Below are positions 35,040 to 46,706 of a DNA stretch of 64,000 nucleotides, piece by piece. Under the pieces are notes generated by a model. The model saw only the letters and a list, made by a program, of their open reading frames with translations. It was not told the DNA's origin and ran no database searches. Every line of letters starts with the position of its first letter. Within the stretch, counting starts at the first letter, position 1. The stretch covers positions 237,515,177 through 237,579,176 of the forward strand of contig CM076190.1 in the NCBI GenBank assembly GCA_038277395.1, given 5' to 3'. Source of the stretch: Dryocosmus kuriphilus (taxonomy: Eukaryota; Arthropoda; Insecta; Hymenoptera; Cynipidae). A program made the position numbers and the translations under genes.

Positions 35040-36889
35040 TCTGATCAGAATGATTGAAGAACTGAAGCACATAGTCACAATGACCATTTTAAAATGTAGC
35101 GCGCTAGTTGGTCACTACACCATTGTATTGGTTCCCGCATGCTCTGCATAGAAAACGCAGCTAATGCGTTTTTCAGGACAGCCAACTCGTTTGATGAACG
35201 TTTGTAGACGTTTAGGTTTGGAGCCAGAGCGTCATTTGGGGTCAGCTGTCATCAGAAACGAGTCGGGTGCGTAATGTTTTTGAGGAGTGTAAATTATATC
35301 TAGTGTTTTCCAATTTTAAATCAATAGCCATGGACCAAAACAATGTGGAATTTTAAAATAAATTAGAACTGTCCCGTTTGGTCGACAAGGGAACCACATT
35401 CCTTCACCTTGAGGCCTGATCTGTAATAGTGCGCTACAGCATTTTTAATATAACCTTTTGCTTCCCTTCCTTATTTTCTAAAAAATGAACGTATTTTTTA
35501 AATAAATGCATTTTCTCGTGTGTTTTGTATTAAAAACTTAGTTCTATTTGGAAAAAAGCTTGTGTGCGAATATCTTACGCCGTAGTGCAAAGCTCACCTC
35601 AAATTCTTACTAATAAGATCGCCTCATTCAATAATTTCCAATTAAACAGTGCACTAAGCATGACGCTTCTTCTATTTTCAGAGAAGTGTATTTCATCATA
35701 TCTGGTGTTGCTTTCACTGAGTAAAGCAGATACTGAAAAACTTGCTCCTCAATTAGGACTTCAAAAAATAATTATTAGCAGGGCTGTAGAACGACTGCCA
35801 GGTGATTCGTGTATCAATTCTCCACACTTGGCTGACACAACCACGTTACTACTTCGTCGATTTTATACAGTTGGCTGACACAGCTAACCTATTGTTCCGT
35901 AGATCCTTCTAAGTTGGCTGAAGCGACCAATTTTGGCCTAAACATTAAAAATGGCTGTCTCAACCAACCAATGGGATGGCTCCTCAGAGCCCAACTAAAA
36001 TGGATACCACAACCATTTCTCGGGCTACTCCATCCAATCTTTTCTCTGAGTGTTGGAATATTTTTATTCCAATTATCAATAATAATCATTTGTTATTATT
36101 CACTTTCGCAGAAGTTCTTAGTTTGTTTATTTTTTAACAAATAAATGGTTAGAATTGAATTTTCTGGTTTTTGACAATTCTTGGACTTCTTAATTTTTTC
36201 TATTGAATATTGTTGTTAATTTCTGTTGCTGGCAACACTTTATCTTGAAGAAACATTCAATGGCATCATATTGTCCCCCCCCCCCACCCACACCCTCGTA
36301 GTTTCTGAAGTTGTTTGTATTATTTCTAGTATCTTTTTGAATTTTTGACTTTTGATTTCCCGGGTTTGCTTGAATTTAATTTGTAATAATTCATGTTGTG
36401 ATTCCTTACGATTTATGCGTTTAATATTTTTTACAGATAGACCCTTTTTGTTCTAGCTGATTACGTCATTTGTCTAAAATTACACACTACGAGCGGCTCA
36501 TACAGTTTGGTTCCTTCGTAGTGTCTTTTCTTATTCTATTTTATAATAAACATTCAGGCACCTCATATATATTAGCATCCTCGAATGTCCTTTCCTATTA
36601 ATATATAAAATGTTTCTCCTACATCTTAGCATTATGGAAGGGTTAAAGTATTGTAATTTTAATTAAACTAACATTACAATACTTTAAGGACTGTTAATAA
36701 TATGCATTTTGCAATAAAACGTATGTTTTCGTGTTTCAATAGATTCCTACGATTTACAGAGATAGTTATGCGAATGATATTACTTTTTTCTTGCGCAAAC
36801 GATTCTTCACTGCCTCTACCATCTAGTTCAGAAGATAAAGCAAACATTTGTGAATACAAATAATTCTGAAGGTTCTACGAGTAATTAAT
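35040..36889. other. Unassigned region with poly-C tract
   Basis: No gene recognised. A run of about 12 C lies near 36,276-36,287. TTGGCTGA phrases recur at 35,828-35,930. A 104-residue plus frame (35,564-35,878) shows no domain and no splice or promoter context. Confidence 0.35.
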
Positions 36890-36895
36890 CTAGCA

Positions 36896-36928
36896 TATAT
36901 AAGAAAATGCTGAGATCCGTGATCAGCA
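36896..36928 (+). promoter_or_regulatory. Core promoter: TATA box plus initiator
   Basis: TATATAA at 36,896-36,902 is followed by TCAGCA at 36,923-36,928, an initiator-like site with the A about 29 bases from the TATA start, standard spacing for an RNA polymerase II promoter. It precedes the signal-peptide exon by about 85 bases. Confidence 0.55.
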
Positions 36929-37009
36929 ATCTTTTCCTTCCAATCTATTTTGTATTATCTACAAGCTCATTCGTATATCTCCATCGTTGCTTCTACCCGT
37001 ATCGGCAAA

Positions 37010-37061
37010 ATGAAGATTGCTATTCTACTCTTTGTCTACATGGCTTTGCCAAATTTCAGAA
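37010..37061 (+). CDS. Signal-peptide first exon, probably of paralog 2
   Basis: ATG at 37,010 encodes MKIAILLFVYMALPNFR, a short basic start and hydrophobic core typical of a secretion signal. A strong donor (GTAAGT at 37,062) follows after one base of the next codon, leaving phase 1. The next phase-1 acceptor in front of a long exon on this strand is at 42,715, the family's terminal exon. The intervening 5.65 kb would be an intron holding tandem repeats, a family A element and a LINE. The promoter just upstream supports a genuine gene start. Joining to 42,716 is an inference. Confidence 0.5.
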
Positions 37062-37079
37062 GTAAGTTTATCTAATATA

Positions 37080-37700
37080 ATACAATACAGTATAGTATCA
37101 ATGATAAGAAGAAACATTATTTATTTTCCAAATCCGACAATATATTTCTCTAGCGCCACGTTGCCAGCTTCAAATCTTGTAATATATGGGGGAAAAAAGT
37201 GACTATTCGCGCAATATTATCTATCTTATTCTAGCTTCAAAATATCATACAATTTTCAACAAAACTAATTAAATGTTCTTTTTATATTTCCCTTCATATA
37301 AATTTTTGGAAAATTGAACTATTATGTATCTTTTGAATTCCACAGTATGTTCCTTTAGTGCCACGTTGACAAATTCTAGTCGTGTAACATATGGGAGTGA
37401 AAAAGTGACGATTCATGCAATATTATCCATTTTATTCAAGCTTAAAGCTATAATACAATTTTAAACGAAACTGATGAAATCTTCTTTTTATATTTGCACT
37501 TGTATAAGATTTCTGAGAACTAAACTATATATCTTCTTTAAATTTGACTATATATACCTTTGGTGCCACGTTGGCATATTCAAATCTTCTAGCATATGGA
37601 AATCAAAAAATGACAATTCACGCAACATTATCTATTTGTTCAATCCTAAAGGTATAATACAATCTGCAACACTATTAATTATGTGTTCCTTTATATTTCT
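37080..37700. repeat. Tandem repeat, ~205-bp unit, three copies
   Basis: GTGCCACGTTG-like cores at 37,155, 37,370 and 37,565, each followed by CAAATCTTGTAATATATGG-like and GCAATATTATC-like sequence. It lies just inside the presumed first intron. One frame stays open through the core of each unit, but splice phases do not fit. Confidence 0.75.
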
Positions 37701-37705
37701 TTTTT

Positions 37706-38075
37706 TGCATTCTCATCTCAATGAGGAAGTATTTGTTCTTTGAGAAGACTGACTTTCGCGGATGTCATCAAATCTCGACGTTTCATGACCCCCCCAATTC
37801 GAAAGACATGTTTTACGACGGTGTCTGTCTCTCTGTTGTCGTTGTCGTCGTCTGTTCCCACGATAACTTTCGAAGGACTATTCGGATTGCATTGCACTGT
37901 GGCACGCTTCTTTAAGGCGTAAAAAGAAAGAAGAGTTCATTAGCCAGCGGTTTTTGACCAGTGGTTATGATTTTATCCATCAAAAACGGTTTTCACAAAA
38001 TCAAGAAATCCATTTTCCGGCTAAAATATGTGAGATACAAAAAAAAATAGTAGAGTAAAATTGTTCATCTCAAGC
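37706..38075 (-). mobile_element. Repeat family A, copy 2 (partial)
   Basis: Starts GCATTCTCATCTCAATGAGG after a run of seven T and aligns with the left 370 bases of the copy at 55,936. The acidic minus-strand frame is present but frameshifted. The GC hairpin part of the element is missing. Confidence 0.75.
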
Positions 38076-38221
38076 TATATTATCTACTTTAGTCAATTTT
38101 AAAAACAGAATACAAATTTCAACACATTTATTTAAGTTTTCTATTCGTAATCGCTTTTACATATTTTTCTTCGAGAATCTAAGTAGTTGAATGGTAAATT
38201 ATTGCACAGTACAATGGCCTT

Positions 38222-40665
38222 TCATATTATTATTATTATTATTATAACATTAGGCCGTTTCCCTTTCAGAGTAAGCGTAAACTCTCTCGGTTCTAGCCTT
38301 GTTACATTACCAGGGATAAGAAGATTTGTATGATTGTGGAAGGAAAGAAGTACGTATTGGAAGTTAAGGAACCTAGATCGATCCAGAAGTCGTATGCTGC
38401 TCATCCAAGCAAAACACTAGACCCACAAAACCCTTCCGACTCGGGTAGCTGATCGATCTCTCTAGCAATCACCCCTGATGGACAGCTTCGCACAGCCATG
38501 TGTGGAGCCAGACGCTAGATCCAATTCATATTCACTAGGCAAAGTCCTTCACCAGGGCCCATGAGTGTCCAAAGTCATTCGTTTCAGGCGATCGTCACAC
38601 ATTTCTTATAGAATATTCTTCGCCATACATCTCTATCCTGACATACAAGCTTTGCTTCCTTTATATCCATACACACTTCCATGCAAGATCTTGGATTCTA
38701 CGGCTCTTTGTATCTTTTCGCTAGAGAGCATGATTCACATATTTTCACCATTCCTTCCTCGGTCTACCTCTCGGTGCGTGACCGTTCTTTTTTCCGAGAT
38801 GTAGTTGCTTCGTTAAACGTTCTTCATCCTTTTTCTCAACATGAATAAACCATCTCAAAAAATTTCTTTCACTCCTGTCCATCAGAGTTTCTTCTACGCC
38901 ACATTCATTCAGAACCCACTCGTTACTGACTTTATCTGTTATTGGCTTACCGCACATGTTCCGCAGGAAACGCATTCCAAACGCGTTCACTTTACTTCCA
39001 TCCTATTCTTGGCATATCCAAGTCTCTCTACCATACAGCACAGTAGGTGCACGCACAGAATTATATATTGCAATTTGGGCTTCATTTGTTACATTTTTAC
39101 TTCTGTTAATTGTCCCTACACTGCCTATAGGCTTCCTACCTTCGTTCATACGTCTGAAAATTTCTCTATATACCTTTTCTTTCTCAGTAAACAAGCTTCC
39201 AAGATACACGAAATGGTCAACTTGTTCAATTCCCTCACGGTTTAGAGAAATCTTGCCTACTATTTTCTCATCGCATCTTTCGATCAGGATAATTTTTGTC
39301 TTATTTACATTAACCTTTAAACCAATACTCTTCGTGCTATCATTCAGTCTGCTCAATATTCTCTGCAAATTTTCCGCGAATTCTGCCATAAGTGCTTCAT
39401 CATCTGCGAAAGTCAAGTCACATACTTTCGCTGTTCCGAGATCAACATCATTTTCAACATCATCATGACGCAGCCTTGCCTGATTCCCTGTCTGACATTT
39501 AACCAATCACTCAGTTGCTCATTTACCCTCACGCTCGCTCTACTATTTTCATATATTGATTTAATTGATTCAAGAAGCCAACCGCTGACCCGATACTCTT
39601 TCAGAATCTCCCAAAGTTTAACTTTATCAACCTTGTCGAAAGCTTTCTCCAGCTCGCTGAATGCGCAGAAAACTGTTTTGTTTACTCTCAAAATTTTTTC
39701 TGTAATCTGTCGCAAGTTAAATATTTGATCTGCACATGATCTCCCTGACATAAATCCGTATTGGATCTCCCATATCTTGTCTTTCGTTATTTCGATGACT
39801 TTGCGAATAATCATGTTGCTAAATACTTTGTCTGGTGTAATAAGTAAGCAGATAGCTCGATACTTAGAGCAGTCGCTCTTATCTCCTTTTCCCTTGTAAA
39901 TTGGAACGATGGTCGCCTTTCCCCAATCATTTGGATCTTCTCCATTCACAGCACACATGCTCATCAATTCGCTCAACCACAAAAACAGAAATTCGTTGCT
40001 GTTTTTAAGTATTTCAGACGTAATTCCATCTACGCCAGCAGTTCTACTATTCTTCAGATTTTTAATTACAGCCTTAATGCTGAACGCATTAATTCCTACT
40101 TCGTGTCTTTCAGATGAATTTTCTAATGTACCTTCTTCTTCATCGCAGTTGCTAGCTTCACCTTCATACAGTTCCTCGTAAGAAGCTTTCACAGGTTCCT
40201 TCACTTTGTCTGTATCCCACACTATATCACCATTAGCATTCTTAATTCCGATCAACTCATTACTGCTACTTCCTATCCTAGTTTCCTTTGCCCACTTCCA
40301 GAATAGCTTCTTATTTCCTTCAAAATCACTTTGCCTTTTTCTATCTTCTTCCGTATTGATTTTATTTTTGCTTTCTTTGATTGATCCGTCTGATTTTCTT
40401 TTTTTATCTCTATAGTCGATTCTTAATCTATTCCTCTCCTCATTAATAAAACCTTTAATGTTACACATTCTTACTTATGCCTGCTTTTTCTGGTTAACTT
40501 CGAAGCGGATTTCATCATTCCACCAAGCATCTCCATTCATTCTTCCCACAGTCGCAGTTCTGCACACTTCAGGTGCGTTCTTGAAAGTGATATTACGTAA
40601 TATCGTCCATGCACGCCCTACATTTTTATTGTCTAATTCCTTATTTCAGTTCATTCTGTTTTGAT
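38222..40665 (-). mobile_element. LINE (non-LTR retrotransposon), 5'-truncated
   Basis: On the minus strand the element runs from about 40,665 to 38,222. It starts within the endonuclease/reverse-transcriptase linker (EVC..., WWNDEIR), passes through reverse transcriptase to a conserved C-terminal tail and ends in a short untranslated region and an ATT/AAT microsatellite tail (38,226-38,247). A simple-repeat tail instead of poly-A, with the LRWF-HV...RGRPRKEW C-terminus, suggests the RTE/related group. Truncation at the 5' end is typical of target-primed insertion. Confidence 0.85.
38745..40540 (-). pseudogene. LINE reverse transcriptase, broken
   Basis: The frame at 40,468-39,413 gives SRTAGVDGITSEIL, KGKGDKSDCSKYRAI, QYGFMSGRSC, FSELEKAFDKV and RQGIRQGC. 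The first catalytic Asp of the F-D-x-x-KAFD block appears to be Glu. A frame change and a deletion of roughly 25 residues separate this from LTFADDEALMAEF (near 39,420), the second catalytic site, and the thumb to 39,003. A third frame (38,990-38,745) carries the LRWFIHVEKKDEERL and RGRPRKEW tail. It would copy RNA into DNA; this copy is dead. Confidence 0.8.
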
Positions 40666-41093
40666 GTAAATAGCCTCTTATATCAAAAAAGTTATAACGA
40701 TTTAAATTTACCCAAAAATGATCGAAGTTAAAGATCTCAAGAGTTCCATCAGTTATGATTAGAGTTATGTTTTCCTCCGGGCTAACTTGTGGGGTAGAAA
40801 TGAATACCTAAACCTTTCTTAAGAAGTGACGAAGCTTATTTATACGAGGACATAATACCAATTATCCGAAAGTATACTATAACATCAATATCTAGTTGTG
40901 ACTTTCTTGCAATAGTGGACAAAAATTAGGTTCTTCATGGAGCATATGGTATAGTTCGATGATGGACAAATACTCTTTTAACTATTTCCATAGAAAATCC
41001 ATTCTTAAATTCCATTGTTTTATTATTTTAAATGTTTCAGTAAGCAATCTTGAAATCCGTTTTTCACAACTCATACTAAAGCGTAGATCATCG
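40666..41093. other. Spacer, nothing recognised
   Basis: AT-rich DNA between the LINE and the left edge of duplicated unit 2. No supported feature. Confidence 0.4.
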
Positions 41094-41329
41094 ACAACTA
41101 ACCTTCTAAAAATCAAATTCAGTGGCTGTTTATTTGTTTGTCTCTTTCTAGAACGCTTTTCCAGACACAAAAGATGCGTTCGGGTTTTGACCAGTTTACG
41201 TGGTTTGCATACATTCTATTTTGTCCAAAATTGAATTTCTGCAAAAATTCAAAAACAGAAGCACTCTAAAGTTACAAAAGTGGGATTTGACGTACTTAAA
41301 TAACCAACAGATGTCGCAACAAAGAAGTT

Positions 41330-42340
41330 AGTTTATCTCAAGCAATTTTCGCCAAAAATGCATATAGTCTTCATCAAAAATGATTAACTTATTTAGAAAT
41401 ATTTAGAATATCGTTAGGCGCTCTAAGAAACATACATTTCACAACACTAAACGTTTATGTTACGGAACTTTCGTCAGAAATCAACGCTTTTCAACATATC
41501 ATTAGACATTTCAGGAAACATGTAAGTTTTAATACCTTTAGTCTATGTTAGAGAATTGTCGCTGAAAATTTATATTCATCGACCAAAAAATTAGCTATTT
41601 TAATAAACTACAAGTTTCAAAAATTTGACGTTTTCTGAAGACTCAACAGTTTCGAAAACTTGAGTTTATGTCAGGAAATCTTCACCGCAAAGCATTGTTT
41701 TCATGAAATATGATATTATATATTTTTAAGAACATACAAATTTATCATCCTTAGGTTACATTACTTTTATACATTATTTTGTACGAGCTATCATAAAAGT
41801 ACCAGTCTTCGTTTGCAATCATCTAACATAGCGATCTAGTGTTTTATATGAAAAGTACAGATTTAAAGTCAAGATACCATAAAGAACCAGAGATTTTTGA
41901 CCCCCCATCTTTTCTAATAGCATACTTCACTGACTGTACTTTTGATAAGCATAATGTAGCTTTTAGAAGAGACGCGAATTGACAGAAATCAAGATTTTCC
42001 AACAAAAATCATTAGAGTCTCTTAAAACCTGTAATTTTAAGACATTTGAGGTTATCTTTCGAAATTTTAGCCCGAAATCAATATTTTTTAACAAAATTCA
42101 TCTGGTCCTTTAGAAAAAAGTACGATTTTCAACAGCTTGAGATTATTCTATGAAATTTTCGCCATAAATGTATGCTTTTTAACAAAAATTATCACGTATT
42201 ATAGAAAGCTTACGTGTTTCAACAATTTAAGACAAAGTTAGGCAATTTTCATTCTGAATCTTTTTTCAATAAAACTCATTAGATCGCTTAGAAAGCTTAC
42301 AAGTTTTAAAACTTACAGGTTGTGGTAAGAACAATTTTAG
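41330..42340. repeat. Diverged ~100-bp tandem repeats in the intron, copy 2
   Basis: Same theme as at 5,500-6,640 (ACATACAAATTT, TTTTCGCC-AAAAT, CATTAGAxxxCTTA). Unit order matches copy 1, so the array was duplicated whole. Confidence 0.65.
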
Positions 42341-42715
42341 GCTTTTTCAACATTGTTACCGGAAATTGCCAATTTAAGAAAAATAATCCAATTTCGAGGG
42401 AAGGCTTACAGGATCAAAAAATGTTACGTTATTACATAAGAGTGGAACAGAAGATCTAAAATATGTAACATCGGGAATTTATTTGTTCACACTAGTCGAA
42501 AAAACTTTAACATCTTTCGATCCGCAACAGTGCATCATTTTGATTTCAAGTTGATGATCAGATTGATCCTAAACAGTTTGGTACACCGGGGTTTACTTTT
42601 TATATGTGTTTTTAACTAATTAATGCTCCAAAATTGTCACAATTGTTATGTATGTTCCGTCTGATGCTATGAAGCTTTAAAAATTTTTTAAAAATATTTC
42701 TGTTTCTTGTTGCAG

Positions 42716-43395
42716 AGTTAAGTTCACAGTTCGATTGTTACCCTAATGGCGAACGTATTCCATGGAACGGACGTTTTTGTTCCCCTGGCGCATCTCATTC
42801 TCCTCTCCTAAATCCGAGTCCTGTTAATGTTCCGAGTCCTCCTGCCAGGTCTCCTATGAGTGCTCCGAGTCCTGTTGAGGTTCCAAGTTCTCCTGCAACG
42901 TATTCTCAACGTGACAGATCAAGGTCTCCTCTTCGTGCCTGTTCCTGGTCTTCACCTGCCGAACCTTCTTCCTCTGCCGGATATGAGCTTATTCGTTTGA
43001 TTCCCATGTCGAATTGGAATCAGCTATTCCAACTTCGAAGATACACATTTCCTGCCGATAAATCACTTTATATACTATTAGGACGTGGTAAATATGCACC
43101 CGTGCCAAGTGAGGAAAAAACTGTATTGTCAACATCCGCGGGTGACATCTTTGCAATATTGAAGAGTCAGGATTTTCTTGAAGGAATATATACTCCTGCG
43201 TCTGATAATCGCTATAAATACAGGGCGAAAATAAATATGATAAGCGGCAAAATTACTACACTGAAACCAGGAGAAATCAAGGAAGCCCATGTAGGCGTTC
43301 ACTACCCGATCCGACACAATTTTATAACAAAACGTATAGAAGATAATTCTCTACTTTGCTATTTAAGCCTAAGTCAACTTTTAATGAAAGTTTAA
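42716..43395 (+). CDS. Terminal exon of an unrecognised, probably secreted protein (paralog 2)
   Basis: The exon follows a strong acceptor (CTGTTTCTTGTTGCAG ending 42,715), starts in phase 1 and is open to TAA at 43,393-43,395, about 226 residues. An internal ATG at 42,856 is not the start. Order: a short lead (SQFDCYPNGERIPWNG), a Pro/Ser-rich spacer with PSPVNVPSPP and APSPVEVPSSP repeats plus RDRSRSPLR, then the conserved domain with ELIRLIP, KSLYILL, EEKTVLSTS, KINMISGKIT and GVHYPI blocks. Compared with paralog 1 the spacer is longer and the domain differs at about a quarter of positions by eye, with no frame-breaking change. With 37,010-37,061 as first exon it would be a secreted protein of about 244 residues. 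Function unknown. Confidence 0.7.
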
Positions 43396-44344
43396 TATGT
43401 AGGCCTCGAAGTGCTCTCTGGAACGATGAAAAGTATCCGACAGCTACCTTCTGAAAAAAACTTAGCCTCTTTACACAGTCAAAACTTCGATTTTTGCACT
43501 ACAATTTTTTATTTAAAATCTAATTTTTGACTGCTTGAATAGTACAATTTTTTCTTTAGAACGATGCTTATTTAATAAAAAAAGGAAATTGAACATCTAT
43601 TTCATACTTTTATTTATGTAAGTAATTGCACCTAAGGAGAAAGGAATGATCGAGAATTGGTGCTTAATGTTTTTATTCGATTTTTGTGCTAAACACTGGC
43701 ACGCTGACAATAAAGAAATTTAAAGCTATGTCTCTTAAATAATATCTTCAACAAAAACATTTTTTTCCTCTATCCGCTAGAACCTGCGAGAATTGCAAGC
43801 GGCATTTATAATTTGAGAGTCGCATGAAATTTCATTGAAATCTGTAAAAATTTCTTGAAGTTCTTTAATACGGCTGAAAATATTTCAATCAATTAAAATC
43901 TTTAAAATCCCTAAAAATCCGTAGAAATCCCTTCATGTCTTTTAATCCTATTTGAATTTCTTTGAAATCTTTAAAATCATGGAAATAGTACGAAGTATAT
44001 TACAGGAAAAATTTAAGTAGTCTTTATTATCGTTCAAAAACTTTATATAAATCGCCCATTATTTTTCAGTCCGCAAAATTGGGCCGCCTACTCTGCCTCT
44101 ACGTTAATACAGGCCTGGCGTCTCGACAAAGTATAATCTACAGTCTCCACGCATATTGTAAATTTGAGTCATTCCTAAAGTTTTAAAAGTGAAGCAGCAG
44201 TTGCGTAATCGAATAGTGATTATTATTTACAGGAATAATAGATTTAGTTGAGATAGAATATTTGGATAGTGAAATCGAACAGTCGGGATGGACTGGAACA
44301 TATAATCCTTAAAATTACGATATAACACTTTTTATTTCTCAGGG

Positions 44345-45845
44345 TAAGGTTTTTATCAAAGAAAAGGTTGTCGTATTAGACGCTAAAATTCCGCTTATCC
44401 GAATTAAAAGCAAAATCTTGAGGTTCCTCTTGTACACTTCGGTCCCCCTACAGTACTCTTCTTCAAGAATATAGAACAAATGAATCCTAATCTCGATCTT
44501 CTCGGAAATACCGACGTAGTTTCAGATATCGAAACTCATTATACGACCACTGCCCCTTGTACAATTTATCTGAACTTCCTTACTTACCATCACCACTTTC
44601 GGGCCCTCAACCCTTATTGTATTTGACCCTTAACATTCGGGGACAATCGATTAAGACCCTAGTAGATAGTGGTGCCTCACGGTCATTCACAGGATTAGAA
44701 GCTTTGAAACTGAACAAGAATCTCAAGTTCAGAACCGCCTATAAAAAGGATCGAGTCCGAGTAGCCAACAGTCAAATGGAAATAGTTCCTCAGGAAATCG
44801 TAGCTCCCAATGAACTTCAAGGTCGTGTAAATTCGATTGGGATTCGGTTATTGAAATCATTGCCAGTCGCTTTCGCGGTTGGCCTTGATTTACTAAAAAT
44901 ATTTAAACTAAATGTAAATTTTGGTGACAGAGAATGGATATTCAAGGAAAATCCGAATCGAGTATACACTTTTGAACTTGAAGATCGGCTTGAAGAAGAC
45001 TGCTGTGCACTTAGAGAACTTACTATAAAAGCGGCCGATCTGCTTATCGAGTTCCTAGAACGAGAAATGCCAGAAGCAACTGATAGAACGGGTTTGAATA
45101 ATCTTATCAAACACTTTTTCGATTAAAGGATGTCCCCCCTCCCCCATCAAACAGCGGTAGTATCCACTGTACCTTAAAATTATGGAATTTAATATGCAAG
45201 ATCGCATCAATTCTGTTTAGATCTCCGTAAAGTGAACGAGGTCACGGAAAAGGATGCTTACTTCCTACCCCAAATGAACGGGATTCTAGACAAATTGCGT
45301 AGCGCCAGATAAACCTCGGAAATAGACGCATGACCTTCAGTATAGCGAATGGCCCGCGACTTTCCAGCGAATTTCAGACACCTTAATTGTCCCCGAAATG
45401 AAACCCTATGTTTTCGCGTACTTGGATGATATTATTATTGTCACAAAAACCTTCGAAGGACATCTTTAATGGCTTTCCAAAGTCCTAGGCATAATTAAGG
45501 GGCTCGCTTAGAAATCAACCGTGACAAGTGCGAGTTCTGTTGCCCCGAAGTACACTACTTAGGTTTTCTCGTTAACGAGAATGGCCTACAAACGGACCCC
45601 GATAAAATCGATCACATTTTAACATACCCTACCCCGTGTAGCGTTTCAGAACTTTGAAGATTCTCAGGATGATCGGGTTGGTGTCGTATATTCATCCCGA
45701 ATTACGCAACGTTGTCTAGCCCCCTGACTTTGTTGCTGAAAAACAGACTCTTTGGGTTTGGGGTGAAGAACAAAAACCCGCGTTCGAGGACATCAATCGT
45801 TTCCACCAAAATTTCCCAAACTCTAGGCACACCTGCTCCAGAGCT
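44345..45845 (+). mobile_element. Ty3/gypsy retrotransposon, copy 2 (fragment)
   Basis: Aligns with 23,640-25,100 of copy 1: end of gag, protease and part of reverse transcriptase. About 100-150 bases of the reverse transcriptase fingers, and another piece before the polymerase centre, are deleted. A YLDDIIIV polymerase centre survives at 45,419-45,442. The fragment ends within the RNase H linker. No LTRs seen. Confidence 0.75.
44557..45126 (+). pseudogene. Gypsy aspartic protease and linker, frame intact
   Basis: A 189-residue frame, open throughout: LPYLPSPLSGPQPLLYLTL, LVDSGASRSFTG (catalytic Asp-Ser-Gly), then LKSLPVAFAVGLDLLKIF and the VYTFELEDRL block leading toward reverse transcriptase. 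Copy 1 has a stop at the Ser after DSGA. The frame here is uninterrupted by chance or youth, but the element around it is a fragment, so I class it as a remnant. Confidence 0.7.
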
Positions 45846-45868
45846 AGGACACTCCTATAAAACCTGCT

Positions 45869-45995
45869 CTACTTGAAGGCCATCAACTCCTGAACTGATG
45901 TAATTCTCCTCTACTTCCGGCCCCTCAACTGCTGAACCGATGCAATCCTCATCTACACCCGGCCCTTTAACACCCGAACCTACGTACAGGTCCAA
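45869..45995. repeat. 42-bp tandem repeat, three units
   Basis: CTACTTGAAGGCC, CTACTTCCGGCCCC and CTACACCCGGCCC start at 45,869, 45,911 and 45,953, each followed by TCAACTxCTGAAC-like sequence. It codes a 14-residue Ser/Thr/Pro repeat in the frame that continues to 46,476. Confidence 0.75.
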
Positions 45996-46476
45996 GAATC
46001 CTTTTAACCCCTTCAGAACTACGGCAACCCCAACCCAGCATATCCCTTTCCACCTTAAGATGAGAATCCTGGCTTGCCAAAATGTCGGCAACGGCACCCT
46101 GGACTTCCTGGAGACCACGTCCCGCTCCGGGTACTGGAACTGCAAAAAGTCGGGAAACCGATACTCTTTCAGTCCCTGCAAAAAAGCTCCACTCAATACA
46201 TTCCGCCGTCGCTGTGGTGAGTCAGGATATACAATTGACACTTCTTCCCATCGTTCCGGCCACCATAAAAACTCAGCCGCCCCACTTTCCTTATCTCCAG
46301 TACGAAAAAAGAAAATCCCAATCCCAGCCTCTTCCTTTTATTCTATCCTATATCTCTCACATGCTGCCCTTTTACATTCCCGTTCTTTCTCCTTCTTCTT
46401 TCTGTTACTCTTCATCCTCTGTCTCTCGTCAACTTTATTATCTCATTTACAGGACCATATGCTTCCTATAACGTAA
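45940..46476 (+). CDS. Unrecognised 178-residue ORF next to gypsy fragment
   Basis: Open from 45,940 to TAA at 46,474. Ser/Thr/Pro-rich start from the 42-bp repeats (TPGPLTPEPT), a middle rich in Ser, Asn, Cys and Arg, and a hydrophobic Phe/Leu-rich end that could form a membrane segment. A second frame (46,082-46,471) and a minus frame overlap it, so composition alone could explain openness. It may be a 3' accessory part of the gypsy copy. No promoter or splice support. Confidence 0.25.
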   Translation: MQSSSTPGPLTPEPTYRSKNPFNPFRTTATPTQHIPFHLKMRILACQNVGNGTLDFLETTSRSGYWNCKKSGNRYSFSPCKKAPLNTFRRRCGESGYTIDTSSHRSGHHKNSAAPLSLSPVRKKKIPIPASSFYSILYLSHAALLHSRSFSFFFLLLFILCLSSTLLSHLQDHMLPIT

Positions 46477-46706
46477 ATTTCGTACTGTATTTTGTATTTC
46501 GTATTGTATTCGTATTTCATATCGTCGCATTGAACACTTGGATTCCCGTTTCCCATCTTTCGCACAGAGATATTTATTGTTTACATATTCGTTGTTTTAA
46601 TCTTATGTTAAGCTTTCCTTCTTACGTTCACATCAGAGAAGGTATTAGATTTCTGTAAAATTTGAGCTTCACGGATTTCGTGAAATCTCCACGTTTTGAG
46701 ACCTTC

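Larger units (their letters stand above)
41094..44232 (+). repeat. Duplicated 3.2-kb unit, copy 2
   Basis: Co-linear with 5,150-8,400 from the CAACTAACCTTCTA-type left edge through the intronic tandem array, the coding exon and about 830 bases of 3' flank. Both edges coincide with those of copy 1 to within a few bases as judged by eye. Confidence 0.85.

Noticed and set aside
38841..40664. Several plus-strand frames of 70-170 residues
   Set aside because: They are antisense to the LINE reverse transcriptase, whose motifs are unmistakable on the minus strand.
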